64,000 nt of DNA from Chitinophagaceae bacterium LGM1 (GTDB taxonomy: Bacteria > Bacteroidota > Bacteroidia > Chitinophagales > Chitinophagaceae): contig CP075895.1 in NCBI GenBank assembly GCA_018604165.1, positions 1,201,501 through 1,265,500 on the forward strand, given 5' to 3'. Shown one piece after another: positions 8,463 to 17,121 of this stretch (its first letter is position 1; every line of letters begins with the position of its first letter). The position numbers were made by a program, and so were the translations under genes. Below the pieces are notes generated by a model. The model ran no database searches, was not told where the DNA came from, and was given only the letters and a program-made list of their open reading frames with translations.

Positions 8463-8723
8463 ATGAAAAATACATTATGGTTGTGCGCACTTATTGTGGC
8501 AGGTGCTTTATTTACAGGCTCTTGCACCAAAGTGTACGACTGCAATTGCATTACCGAAATAACCGATACCGTTACCAAAGAAATGTATAAAACCAGCTCA
8601 GCATCTAAAAAGAGAGAAAACAGTAAAGGGCTTGCCAAGGCAAAATGTGAAGAAGAGAGTGCCAAATATTACTTAGGTAGAGAAAGGTACAGCACCACTT
8701 GCGCATTAGAGAATAAAAAATAA
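8463..8723 (+). CDS. Small Cys-containing lipoprotein
   Basis: 86 residues. A signal peptide with lipobox LFTGSC puts the lipidated Cys near residue 21. The mature part has a short CNC cluster (about residue 27), a Lys/Ser-rich middle and two further cysteines (KCEEE and TTCALE), which could form disulfides in the periplasm. No family recognised; such small lipoproteins are common and uncharacterised in Bacteroidota. A clear terminator follows at 8746. Confidence 0.75.
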   Translation: MKNTLWLCALIVAGALFTGSCTKVYDCNCITEITDTVTKEMYKTSSASKKRENSKGLAKAKCEEESAKYYLGRERYSTTCALENKK

Positions 8724-8745
8724 TTTACAGTCAAATAATATTCAG

Positions 8746-8773
8746 AACACCCCAACGCTGGGGTGTTTTTTAT
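8746..8773 (+). terminator. Rho-independent terminator after the small lipoprotein gene
   Basis: The 9-bp stem AACACCCCA / TGGGGTGTT has a 4-nt loop (8755-8758) and is followed by a T-run. It ends the transcript of the gene at 8463-8723. Confidence 0.85.
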
Positions 8774-8847
8774 TGTGATGCCCTATGGTTTTCTACCTGT
8801 AGCATTGCCACTACTAACAAGTCAACAAATCAACTAATTTCGCAGCC

Positions 8848-9939
8848 ATGGTTTATAAGGTTATCGGCCTGATGTCGGGCAGTTCGTTGGATGGATTGGA
8901 TATTGCATTTGTGCAACTGGAAGAAATACGCGGGCAATGGACGTATGAGATACTGGCGGCAGACTGCATACCCTATACCGACGAATGGGCGCATAATCTG
9001 AAACATGCCCAACACTTGTCTGTGCCGGAATTTCTACGATTACATACTGCTTATGGCAGATGGATGGGTGAGGCTGTCAATCAATTCATAACCGATAAAC
9101 AAATAGAACTACAGGTACAGTATATAGCCTCTCACGGGCATACGGTACTGCACGAACCTGCTAACCATACTACTACACAAATAGGCGATGGAGCAACGAT
9201 AGCTGCTATTACGGGGTTGCCCGTCATCAGCGATTTGCGGGCGTTGGATGTGGCATTGGGCGGACAAGGCGCGCCGATAGTACCTATTGGCGATAAGCTA
9301 CTCTTCGGGCAGTACGATTACCACCTGAATATTGGTGGTATTGCCAACATCACCGTACCTCACGAAGGCAAACCGCTTGCATTTGATGTATGCCCCGCCA
9401 ACCAAGTACTGAATACATTGGCACAAAAAGCAGGCAAAGCATACGATGAAAACGGCAGTCTTGCTGCAAGCGGCAGACTGCAAACGGATGTGTTGCTACA
9501 CCTGAATAAGAATGAATACTATACAAGAGAAGCCCCGAAGTCATTAAGCAATGAGGCGGCGGTGAATATGGCTTTCCCTGCATTGCTGGAGAGCGAACAT
9601 GATACGAACGACTTGCTGCATACGATGGTGTTGCATATTGCAGAGCAGGTAGCCAACGCAGTAAGGCAATACCCAAGTGACAAAGAACAACCACAAATGC
9701 TGGTAACAGGTGGGGGTGCATTCAATAGTTTTTTGATAGAAAAACTGCTGCAGGCTTTAGCACAACAACATATAAACTTAATAGTGCCCGATGCCAATAC
9801 GGTAATGTATAAAGAAGCCGTAGTAATGGCGCTGATAGGCGCACTACGTTGGCGCGAAGAAACAAATGTACTAAGCAGTGTAACTGGTGCTACGCGAGAT
9901 AGCATCAGCGGTGCGCTGTGGATGGGGCATAGTTATTAA
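8848..9939 (+). CDS. anmK: Anhydro-N-acetylmuramic acid kinase
   Basis: 363 residues, the normal AnmK length. GLMSGSSLDGLD (residues 7-18) is the family's ATP-phosphate loop. IASHGHTV, IGDGATIA, DLRALDVALGGQGAP and LNIGGIANIT are all AnmK signatures, and VTGGGAFN near the C-terminus is part of the adenosine site. The enzyme cleaves and phosphorylates 1,6-anhydro-MurNAc to MurNAc-6-phosphate, so it recycles peptidoglycan. No murQ or ampG is adjacent. It is convergent with the gene at 9936 (stop codons overlap). Confidence 0.95.
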   Translation: MVYKVIGLMSGSSLDGLDIAFVQLEEIRGQWTYEILAADCIPYTDEWAHNLKHAQHLSVPEFLRLHTAYGRWMGEAVNQFITDKQIELQVQYIASHGHTVLHEPANHTTTQIGDGATIAAITGLPVISDLRALDVALGGQGAPIVPIGDKLLFGQYDYHLNIGGIANITVPHEGKPLAFDVCPANQVLNTLAQKAGKAYDENGSLAASGRLQTDVLLHLNKNEYYTREAPKSLSNEAAVNMAFPALLESEHDTNDLLHTMVLHIAEQVANAVRQYPSDKEQPQMLVTGGGAFNSFLIEKLLQALAQQHINLIVPDANTVMYKEAVVMALIGALRWREETNVLSSVTGATRDSISGALWMGHSY

Positions 9940-10691
9940 TAAGCGCCTTTCTCTATTTCTTCGCTTGTGATGATGCGGGTGTTACCTTCAAGTAGTAGAG
10001 GGACTTTATAATCTTGTATTTCGAGAATCATTAAGCCATATACACTAGTGTTTAGTTCTAACTGAATATTTTTTGTTGTATTGTTATTTGAGGTTATTGA
10101 TATTTTTTGATACTTATAACTGGGATACTTTACAGATAATAACAAGTTAGTAGTTTCATTTTGACGAATCGTTAGTGAATATTCGCCATCTTCATTTGTA
10201 ATAGTGCCAGCAATAGCTAATGTGTCATTATATATTTGAACAACCGCCCCATAAACAGCCTCTTTATTTTCATCAATAACTCTTCCTTTTATAATAACAC
10301 TATCTCCACTTGTATTTTCTTCTTGTAGAGAGTTGTTATTGATAATTGATGTGAAAGAGTAAGGTGCTCTTGCCTTAGCTTCCTCTGATGGTATTTGTGC
10401 TAATATCAACGTAAGCCCTAAACCAATAAAATACCTGTATAATGCACTGTGTGGTTGTGGTGGTATGTGTATAGTGCGGTTGAGCTGGGTATCATAAAAT
10501 CTGCCGCATACCTGTTTTGTTTTATTTGCTAGTAGGTATTCATACAACTGCCTATCACTAAACCCTGTAAAATCCACAACGCATTTTTGGCAACTGCTGC
10601 AAAACCGCCCCTGCTCTGCAGGTGTCATTTTACTCCAATCCTCTGTACAAGGGTTGCGTATAGATATTTGTATGGGTTGTGGTTTAGGCAT
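9936..10691 (-). CDS. Membrane protein with N-terminal cysteine cluster and carboxypeptidase-regulatory-like domain
   Basis: About 251 residues from the ATG at 10691, chosen over 10718 because GAGGT lies a few bases upstream and the protein then starts MPKPQPIQISIRNPC. The N-terminal 65 residues carry Cys at NPCTEDW, RFCSSCQKCVVDF and KQVCGRF, a recurring Bacteroidota cysteine motif of unknown role (possible metal site). One transmembrane helix follows (about residues 82-98), then a beta-sandwich carboxypeptidase-D-like domain (about 128-210; GRVIDENKEAVYGAVV) expected in the periplasm. AT-rich compared with neighbours. Function unknown. Confidence 0.75.
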   Translation of the reverse strand: MPKPQPIQISIRNPCTEDWSKMTPAEQGRFCSSCQKCVVDFTGFSDRQLYEYLLANKTKQVCGRFYDTQLNRTIHIPPQPHSALYRYFIGLGLTLILAQIPSEEAKARAPYSFTSIINNNSLQEENTSGDSVIIKGRVIDENKEAVYGAVVQIYNDTLAIAGTITNEDGEYSLTIRQNETTNLLLSVKYPSYKYQKISITSNNNTTKNIQLELNTSVYGLMILEIQDYKVPLLLEGNTRIITSEEIEKGAY

Positions 10692-10792
10692 CTTACCTCT
10701 AAGATACAACAAACCCATAACTCAATTGCCATGGGTTTATCAAAAAAAGAATATGAATCTCAATAATCCCTTAATCCTAAAATCCAGGTTCG

Positions 10793-11152
10793 CTAATACT
10801 GCCCCGTACTCAACAACACTAATGTACATGCTTCCATCGTCTTGCCACCTTGCGCCTCGACCATCGTTTCCAGTTCTTCGTTTTCAGTACCAGGGTTGAA
10901 GATAACACGCTTGGGTTTGAGAGATAATATATAGTCGTAATAAGGTTGTTGATTAGCAGGGTTCAGGTAGAGTGTTACGGTATCTACATCATCCATAGCA
11001 GGATGTTCTTTGATGATGTTCACATCGCCAATCTTACCCTCACGGTTGCCGATGGCCACTACGGGATGCCCATTGGCTCTCAACCTTTGTGTAGCCATAT
11101 TGCTGTATCGTGCAGGGTTTTCAGATGCGCCTAAAACTACTGTCTTTTTCAT
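10793..11152 (-). CDS. CoA-binding domain protein (YccU-like)
   Basis: 119 residues forming a single CoA_binding_2-type Rossmann domain. TVVLGASENPARYSNMA is the nucleotide-binding start. VVAIGNREGKIGDV and YLNPANQQPYYDYIL match the family, and VIFNPGTENEE is the conserved loop near the CoA site. The role of these small proteins is not established. It is divergent from the thiolase gene, whose acyl-CoA chemistry may or may not be related. Confidence 0.85.
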   Translation of the reverse strand: MKKTVVLGASENPARYSNMATQRLRANGHPVVAIGNREGKIGDVNIIKEHPAMDDVDTVTLYLNPANQQPYYDYILSLKPKRVIFNPGTENEELETMVEAQGGKTMEACTLVLLSTGQY

Positions 11153-11298
11153 GGTGTAAAATTACACCATTCTGTAAGGATGCTGCTTATACATCTATTA
11201 TCACTGCTTATGGATAGTTTAACAAGGCATTCACCGGTATATTTGGTAACTTTAGTAAAGCAGTTTTTTGATTTTTGACTTTTAAATTTTGACTTTAC

Positions 11299-12474
11299 AT
11301 GCAGCAAGCATACATCATAGCTGGCTACCGTACAGCAGTAACAAAATCTAAGCGGGGTGCGTTTCGCAATTATCGTCCTGATGACTTGGCAGTAGATGTG
11401 ATACGTGGCTTGCTGGCAAGCGTTCCGCAATTAGATGCCAAACTGATAGACGATGTGATAGTAGGCAATGCCGTACCCGAGGCAGAGCAGGGTTTGCAGG
11501 TGGGGCGCATTATTGCCAACCGTGCAGTGGGCGAACATGCTCCTGGTGTTACAGTCAACCGTTATTGTGCGTCGGGGTTAGAGAGCATTGCAATAGCTAC
11601 TGCAAAAATACAAACAGGGCAGGCGGAGTGCATTATAGCAGGCGGTACGGAAAGCATGAGCCTTGTACCAACGGCCGGCTGGCGAACCATGCCCAACTAC
11701 GATATTGTAAAAGAGAACGGCGACTATTACCTGAGCATGGGGCTGACGGCAGAACAGGTAGCTAAAGACTACAATGTGCCACGCGATATGCAGGATGCGT
11801 TTTCTTATTACTCGCATCAAAAAGCTATCACAGCCATCAAAGGGGGGTATTTCAAAAAAGGCATACTTCCTGTAACGGTAAAAGAAGTGTACCTGAATGA
11901 AAAGAATAAACGTAAGGAAAGAGATATAATAGTTGACACGGACGAAGGGCCGCGCGCAGATACCAGCGTGGAAGCATTAGCCAAACTGACTGCCGTGTTT
12001 GCACAAGGTGGTACGGTAACGGCTGGCAACTCTTCTCAAACATCAGATGGAGCAGCATTTGTGATAGTGATGAGTGAAAGACTGATGAACCAACTCGGCT
12101 TGCAGCCATGGGGTAGGTTAGTGGGTTGTGCAGTAGCAGGGGTAGAGCCGCGCATCATGGGTATAGGCCCGGTTGCCGCTGTGCCAAAAGTATTGCAACA
12201 AACAGGCATGAACTTGGGGCAGATAGATTTAATAGAACTGAACGAGGCGTTCGCATCACAATCGCTGGCAGTGATACGCGAACTGGAACTGAACCCTGAT
12301 ATAGTAAATATAAACGGTGGAGCCATAGCATTAGGGCATCCGTTAGGGTGCAGTGGTGCAAAGCTCACCATACAAATGCTGCACGATATGGAAAGGCTCG
12401 GGAAAAAGTACGGCATCGTTACCGCATGTGTGGGTGGCGGACAAGGTATAGCAGGCGTTATAGAAAAACTATAA
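11299..12474 (+). CDS. fadA: Acetyl-CoA acyltransferase (thiolase)
   Basis: 391 residues, full-length type I thiolase. The nucleophilic Cys90 lies in VNRYCASGLE. LIELNEAFASQS carries the conserved Asn-Glu. GGAIALGHPLGCSGA gives His347, and Cys377 in TACVGGGQG is the proton-exchanging base. It catalyses thiolytic cleavage of 3-ketoacyl-CoA in beta-oxidation, or the reverse condensation. No fadB or fadE gene is next to it. It is convergent with the DUF2490 gene (6-bp overlap). The symbol is given by family; a biosynthetic role is not excluded. Confidence 0.88.
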   Translation: MQQAYIIAGYRTAVTKSKRGAFRNYRPDDLAVDVIRGLLASVPQLDAKLIDDVIVGNAVPEAEQGLQVGRIIANRAVGEHAPGVTVNRYCASGLESIAIATAKIQTGQAECIIAGGTESMSLVPTAGWRTMPNYDIVKENGDYYLSMGLTAEQVAKDYNVPRDMQDAFSYYSHQKAITAIKGGYFKKGILPVTVKEVYLNEKNKRKERDIIVDTDEGPRADTSVEALAKLTAVFAQGGTVTAGNSSQTSDGAAFVIVMSERLMNQLGLQPWGRLVGCAVAGVEPRIMGIGPVAAVPKVLQQTGMNLGQIDLIELNEAFASQSLAVIRELELNPDIVNINGGAIALGHPLGCSGAKLTIQMLHDMERLGKKYGIVTACVGGGQGIAGVIEKL

Positions 12475-13233
12475 CGTAATATACGCGTTCATTATCAACC
12501 CGCTATTGTATTGATACACTTGCCTGCCACCAACTAACGATGACTGTTGCAAGGTCTGGTTAAAAGCACCCAACTCTGCACGAAACATTTTGTTGTACTG
12601 ATAACCTGCCAATAAACTGATTCGGTTTTGGTCGAATACGTTTTGATTTACATTCTTACCGAAGCCAATAAATATCTCATCAAAAGAAGCAATGTACCAT
12701 GTATTATCTTCCATCTTTTTGCGGTTGATGGCTATAGTAGCGCGTAGCTGATAGCGTACACGGTTCAGGTACACCCAATCTGTTATAGTATGTTCGGGTG
12801 CAGCTTGGTTCACCCTGCCTATAAAGCGTTGCTCCAAACGTAAACGGTGGTTGATAGCTATACGCCCCACGTTACCATTCCATACCAATTGTTGCCATAT
12901 TCTGTGTTCGGGTATATGGTATCTGCCTGCCGGGTAGTCGCCGTATGGAAAAGTGATGATGTAGCCATAGCCCAGCAATGCACTTACATTGTTTTTGAAG
13001 TGGTATTGCAGCCCTACACGCGTCAGCGATTGTTGCCAGTTGGTTATTACATTGTCCCTACGCCATTGGTACTCCAGCCATACAGACATTTTTTGTTTTT
13101 TGCCCGTGTATATAGTGCCAAAAGTATTGTACCAGCCAATGGTATTGGGGTCGTTGAGGCGTTGGGCATATATGGCGTTGCCCATAAAACATATACAGAT
13201 AAACAGGGCAAAATGCCTTTTCAAGCTTGTCAT
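12469..13233 (-). CDS. DUF2490 domain outer-membrane-like protein
   Basis: 254 residues. A signal peptide ends near IYAQ (residue 23). The rest is DUF2490: GWYNTFGTIYTGKKQKMSVW, then repeated aromatic/basic strands such as SVWLEYQWRRDN and HRLRLEQRFIGR, ending in an amphipathic strand, consistent with a 10-12-stranded outer-membrane barrel. Function of the family is unknown. It is divergent from the His-rich protein gene at 13293, with a shared 59-bp promoter region that contains TATCTTTG (13257-13264), a good -7 box for the rightward unit. Confidence 0.8.
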   Translation of the reverse strand: MTSLKRHFALFICICFMGNAIYAQRLNDPNTIGWYNTFGTIYTGKKQKMSVWLEYQWRRDNVITNWQQSLTRVGLQYHFKNNVSALLGYGYIITFPYGDYPAGRYHIPEHRIWQQLVWNGNVGRIAINHRLRLEQRFIGRVNQAAPEHTITDWVYLNRVRYQLRATIAINRKKMEDNTWYIASFDEIFIGFGKNVNQNVFDQNRISLLAGYQYNKMFRAELGAFNQTLQQSSLVGGRQVYQYNSGLIMNAYITL

Positions 13234-13292
13234 AAGCAGTCTTAATTTGGATTACCTATCTTTGCTGGTCAGTTTTCGGCTGCTAATATACT

Positions 13293-13628
13293 TTGATAAA
13301 AAGAACGGGACATATAATTCTTTCTGCATGGCTTGCCATACTGCTGTTGTTTGGCAGTACGCCCAAAGAATACATACACCTGTTTGCCGACCACCACGAT
13401 ACCGTACACACCCATAGCGATGCAGACGGGCTGGTGATAGAACCCCAGCACCACCACTGTAGTTTTCTCAGCTACGCGCTGCCCTTATTCATTAATGATG
13501 TACAGATAATAAAGCTGCATATACCCCGATTGGTGTATCCTGTTTACAATAGCTTTATCAGCATTACATATCTACATGCAGATGTATCTACCGCTTATTT
13601 GCGTGGTCCGCCTGCTTTTCTTTCCTGA
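13293..13628 (+). CDS. Small exported His-rich protein linked to a TonB receptor
   Basis: 111 residues. The only available start is TTG at 13293, because a stop lies three codons upstream. A hydrophobic N-terminal segment (residues 7-21) would target it to the membrane or periplasm. It then has a histidine-rich stretch: LFADHHDTVHTHSDADG and EPQHHHCSFLSY, with ten His and one Cys between residues 29 and 57. This is a plausible binding site for Zn, Cu, Ni or Fe. A recurring C-terminal LRGPP motif is present. It lies 65 bp upstream of the TonB receptor on the same strand. The composition suggests metal sensing or scavenging; no function is established. Confidence 0.7.
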   Translation: MIKRTGHIILSAWLAILLLFGSTPKEYIHLFADHHDTVHTHSDADGLVIEPQHHHCSFLSYALPLFINDVQIIKLHIPRLVYPVYNSFISITYLHADVSTAYLRGPPAFLS

Positions 13629-13693
13629 TGAATGCTATCGTATGTACAGCCCTTACTGGCAAGTGCATCAATCTTTATTTATAAGCATACAAT

Positions 13694-16030
13694 ATGTATC
13701 GGATTTTAATAGCCGTATGTATATGGCTATTCGCACACTTGCCATTTGCAAGCGCGCAAGACAATTGTAATATAATCGTTCAGTGCAGGGTGGTGGAAAC
13801 ACATAATAACCAGCCTCTGTTTCCTGTATCGGTGTACATAGACGAAATGAAGCGTGAATTTGAAACCGACGAAGACGGCAGGTTTCAGATAACGAATGCC
13901 TGTGCGGGTATATATCATATACATTTTCATGCGACGGGGTACGAGCATTTGGTAAAAGAGTTGAAGATTGAGGGGAACACAACACTCAAATTCAGTCTGG
14001 CGCATATAGATAAAGAACTGGATGAAGTGGTGGTAGCAGATGAGCACACCAAAACCATTATACAAAGTAAGAGCCAGCTAAGGCGCATGGATATAACCGC
14101 CAACAGCGGCAAAACGCTGGGCGATATGTTGCAGGCAGTAAATGGTGTTTCTGTATTATCGAACGGGGCAACAATTGCCAAGCCGGTGATACATGGTTTG
14201 TATGGCAACCGCATCATCATCCTCAACAACGGCATCAGACAGGAAGACCAGCAATGGGGCAGCGAACACGCACCGAATATTGACCCGTTTCTTGCCAATA
14301 ACATTACCGTACTGAAAGGCGCGGCAGGTGTGCGATATGGTACAGATGCCATAGGTGGTGTGGTATTGGTAGAGCCAGCTGCTGTGCGTACCATGCAAGG
14401 CTGGGGCGGTGAGGTAAATCTGGCAGGGTTCAGTAACAACCGCATGGGTGTTGCATCTGCTTTATTAGAGCATGGCTTTAAATACATCAAAGGTTTGGGT
14501 ATTCGTGTACAGGGTACATTAAAGCAAGGTGGTAATTATCGCATCCCCGGTCATTGGGCTGCCAATACCGGTACACGGGAAAGTAATTACTCTGCTACAC
14601 TGGCATATAAGAAAGCCCATTTTGGTGCAGAGGTATTTTACAGCCATTTTAATACAGAATTGGGGGTGTATCGGGGAGCGCATACGGGCAATGAAAAAGA
14701 CCTGTTGTTTGCCATCAATAGCGATACGCCTACCATCCGTGCAGGGTTTACTTACAACATTGCCCGCCCCATGCAGCACATACGCCACGATTTGTGGAAA
14801 CTAAAGCTGAATGCGGATAACAGGGCAGGTGCTTTCAGCCTTGTGTATGCTTATCAGCACAATTTCAGACAAGAGTTTGATGTGATAAGGGGCAATACTG
14901 ATAAGGCACAGCTAAACCTTACACTTAATACGCAAACACTTAATCTGAACTTTGACCACAAAGCCATCGGGCACATAACAGGACAAATAGGTATTGACGG
15001 CATCTATCAGGAAAACTATATGCAGGACGGCGACAGGTTATTTATACCCAACTACCGAAGCCCGGGCGTGGCAGCCTATGCTATAGAGCGATACAGGTGG
15101 AACAAACTGACGCTGGAAGCAGGCTTGCGTTACGACTACAGGCATTATGAGGTGTACAACCCCGAGGGCAATAATCAAGCAATAGTACGCTACGATTTTG
15201 ATTACAGTAATGCATCAGGTACTATTGGTATCAAGCATAAAATAAAGCCAAATTGGGAATGGACTGCGACGCTTGCCAATGCATGGCGCGCACCGCAAGC
15301 TAATGAACTGTTTAGCGCGGGGCTGCATCATAGTGCGGCACGTATAGAACTGGGCGATAAAAACCTGCAACCCGAAAAAGCGTATAGCCTGAATCTTGAA
15401 ACGGTTTACAATGTGCCAGATAAGTTGCACCTTGAAGCATCGCTATATACACAGTATATCAATGACTTCATCTACCTGAGCCCCGGTGCCGATATACTGA
15501 CTATAAGGGGTTACTTCAAAAGCTTCGGGTATAAACAAACCAATGCATGGCTCAACGGTGCAGATATTGCATTCAGATACAATATTGTAAAACCGCTGGA
15601 AGCAAACCTTAAAGCTTCTTTTCTGTTCGCAAGAGATGTAACGCAACAAGACTGGCTGATACTGATGCCTGCAGACCGTGTGTCAGCTGGAATAAAGTAC
15701 ACATTCAACATCAGTAAATCTCTAAAAGATGTATTTGTAGGTGTGGATGGTAGATATATTTTCAATCAATGGCGTATCCCTGCCAACTTCGATGCCATCG
15801 ACAATCCACGCCCACCTGCTGCATATACAGTGCTTGATGCCCAATGTGGTGTAACTATTTACGTTAATGGCCAGCCCTTATACACAAGTATCACCATTAT
15901 GAATGCCCTCAATCAGCAATACCGCGATTACATGGATGCATTCAGGTATTTTATTAATCAACCGGGGACAAACGTAGTTGTAAGATTTCGTGTCCCTTTC
16001 AACTTTTACGGATTAAAATCTAAAAATTAA
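13694..16030 (+). CDS. TonB-dependent outer-membrane receptor
   Basis: 778 residues. Signal peptide to about residue 21 (ASAQ), then a carboxypeptidase-regulatory-like domain (about 25-105) typical of Bacteroidota receptors. The plug domain (about 125-235) contains NGVSVLSNGATIAKPVIHG, LNNGIRQEDQQWG and VLKGAAGVRYGTDAIGGVV. The 22-stranded barrel runs to the end and closes on a terminal aromatic strand. There is no SusD partner or glycan enzyme nearby. The His-rich protein before it and the lipoprotein after it point to metal or metal-chelate import rather than a polysaccharide-utilisation locus. Confidence 0.9.
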   Translation: MYRILIAVCIWLFAHLPFASAQDNCNIIVQCRVVETHNNQPLFPVSVYIDEMKREFETDEDGRFQITNACAGIYHIHFHATGYEHLVKELKIEGNTTLKFSLAHIDKELDEVVVADEHTKTIIQSKSQLRRMDITANSGKTLGDMLQAVNGVSVLSNGATIAKPVIHGLYGNRIIILNNGIRQEDQQWGSEHAPNIDPFLANNITVLKGAAGVRYGTDAIGGVVLVEPAAVRTMQGWGGEVNLAGFSNNRMGVASALLEHGFKYIKGLGIRVQGTLKQGGNYRIPGHWAANTGTRESNYSATLAYKKAHFGAEVFYSHFNTELGVYRGAHTGNEKDLLFAINSDTPTIRAGFTYNIARPMQHIRHDLWKLKLNADNRAGAFSLVYAYQHNFRQEFDVIRGNTDKAQLNLTLNTQTLNLNFDHKAIGHITGQIGIDGIYQENYMQDGDRLFIPNYRSPGVAAYAIERYRWNKLTLEAGLRYDYRHYEVYNPEGNNQAIVRYDFDYSNASGTIGIKHKIKPNWEWTATLANAWRAPQANELFSAGLHHSAARIELGDKNLQPEKAYSLNLETVYNVPDKLHLEASLYTQYINDFIYLSPGADILTIRGYFKSFGYKQTNAWLNGADIAFRYNIVKPLEANLKASFLFARDVTQQDWLILMPADRVSAGIKYTFNISKSLKDVFVGVDGRYIFNQWRIPANFDAIDNPRPPAAYTVLDAQCGVTIYVNGQPLYTSITIMNALNQQYRDYMDAFRYFINQPGTNVVVRFRVPFNFYGLKSKN

Positions 16031-16055
16031 AAAGAACAATAAAACATTCATTAGT

Positions 16056-16634
16056 ATGAAAAACAATATTATTCGATTGACTGCTCTCACTGCATTTGCT
16101 GCAATATCTTTCACAGCTTGTAAAAAAGACAAGGTAACAACACCAGAACCTGTAGAGCAAGAACTAATAACAACCGTCAGGCTAAAAGTTACAAAGCTGG
16201 ACGATATGAGCATCAAAACCTTTACCTACAAAGTAGAAAACGGATTTGGCAGCACTAGACAGGGAACGGTAACCATAGACTCTGTAAAACTGGCAGCCAA
16301 CAAAGAGTATAGTGTGGAAGTAGAACTGCTGAACGAAAAAGAAACACCCGCAGAAGATGTAACAAAAGAAGTAAAAGAAGAAAGCAATGAGCACTTATTT
16401 GTTTATCAGTCGAGCCCAACTACAGGTAATGGTTCTATTGGCTTTGGCATGGGTAATAAAGACGGAAACGGAAATCCATTCAATCAAACCATCAGATTCC
16501 TGACAGCAGGGGCGGGTAAAGGAGCCATAACGGTTACGCTTAAACATGAGCCAACCAACAAAGCGGCTACCACTCCTGATGCCACAGGCGGAGAAACAGA
16601 CGTGGAAGCTACCTTTCCCGTTGTGCTTCAATAG
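16056..16634 (+). CDS. Lipoprotein downstream of the TonB receptor
   Basis: 192 residues. Lipobox SFTACKK puts the lipidated Cys near residue 22. The mature N-terminus has a conserved-looking EQELITTVRLKVT segment, followed by a beta-rich domain with acidic patches (EKETPAEDVTKEVKEE) and a C-terminal GETDVEATFPVVLQ strand. Similar lipoproteins follow TonB receptors in other Bacteroidota (from memory), sometimes annotated as type 1 periplasmic-binding-fold proteins. It starts 25 bp after the receptor and ends at a strong terminator, so it closes this operon. Probable surface or periplasmic partner of the receptor. Confidence 0.75.
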   Translation: MKNNIIRLTALTAFAAISFTACKKDKVTTPEPVEQELITTVRLKVTKLDDMSIKTFTYKVENGFGSTRQGTVTIDSVKLAANKEYSVEVELLNEKETPAEDVTKEVKEESNEHLFVYQSSPTTGNGSIGFGMGNKDGNGNPFNQTIRFLTAGAGKGAITVTLKHEPTNKAATTPDATGGETDVEATFPVVLQ

Positions 16635-16665
16635 TTAAACAAACTATATAGGCTTTGTTAATCAT

Positions 16666-16705
16666 AAATACCCGTGAAAAACTTTTTTCGCGGGTATTTG
16701 TTTTA
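16666..16705 (+). terminator. Rho-independent terminator after the TonB receptor operon
   Basis: The 9-bp stem AAATACCCG / CGGGTATTT (16666-16674 with 16691-16699) has inner A5/T6 pairing and is followed by TGTTTT. It closes the unit from 13293 to 16634. Confidence 0.8.
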
Positions 16706-16742
16706 TAAGAAATATGTATATTTAAGTAAAGATTAAAAGTGT

Positions 16743-17009
16743 ATGATGGCAACCCTGATAGAAAAAGAGGAAGTATCTAACTATGTGATTGTGCCTGCAT
16801 TTGTAGATAATACAGAGCATTGGCAGAAGGAATTGCAGTACGCAACCCGCCTGGGCAACGAGTTTAAGGGCAAGACGACCATAAGTTTTGAAACCACACA
16901 AGGGCCGCGAAGTATTAGTACAACGGTATGGTCTGTTACAGATAAGTTTTTGCAGATAAAAGGCGGGCAAAATATCCCCCTGAACAGCATAATAGAAGTG
17001 CATTTTTGA
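16743..17009 (+). CDS. Small soluble protein of unknown function
   Basis: 88 residues (ATG at 16743 or the adjacent ATG at 16746). No signal peptide or membrane segment. It is mixed alpha/beta with a C-terminal part resembling a small beta-barrel (FLQIKGGQNIPLNSIIEV). It lies between a terminator and the acyl-carrier-protein operon on the same strand, 112 bp before the ACP start. Probably a real conserved small gene because codon use matches its neighbours; no family recognised. Confidence 0.6.
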   Translation: MMATLIEKEEVSNYVIVPAFVDNTEHWQKELQYATRLGNEFKGKTTISFETTQGPRSISTTVWSVTDKFLQIKGGQNIPLNSIIEVHF

Positions 17010-17045
17010 ACAGGGCTTTTTACCGCTAATCCGAATAAGTTTTCG

Positions 17046-17053
17046 TAGATTTG
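17046..17053 (+). promoter_or_regulatory. Candidate -7 box of the acyl operon
   Basis: TAGATTTG matches the Bacteroidota TANNTTTG -7 consensus and lies 68 bp before the ACP start. No well-spaced TTTG -33 element is seen, so confidence is limited. Confidence 0.3.
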
Positions 17054-17056
17054 CTC

Positions 17057-17074
17057 ACTGTTATTTATAACAGT
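17057..17074 (+). other. Stem-loop in the leader of the acyl operon
   Basis: ACTGTTA-TTTA-TAACAGT is a perfect 7-bp stem with a 4-nt loop. It starts just downstream of the candidate -7 box, so it may sit at the very 5' end of the operon mRNA. It lacks a T-tract directly after the stem, which argues against a simple terminator of the upstream gene. Confidence 0.4.
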
Positions 17075-17121
17075 AAAACTTTTAATTTGAAACGTAAAAC
17101 CCCGACGTTTTTAATACTAAT

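Noticed and set aside
13927-14490. 187-residue minus-strand open frame
   Set aside because: It lies fully inside the TonB receptor plug and barrel coding region, with unlikely composition (Ser/Cys/Met-rich).
13233-16634. TonB receptor locus considered as a polysaccharide-utilisation locus
   Set aside because: No SusD-like protein, glycoside hydrolase or sulfatase is present; the His-rich protein favours metal uptake.
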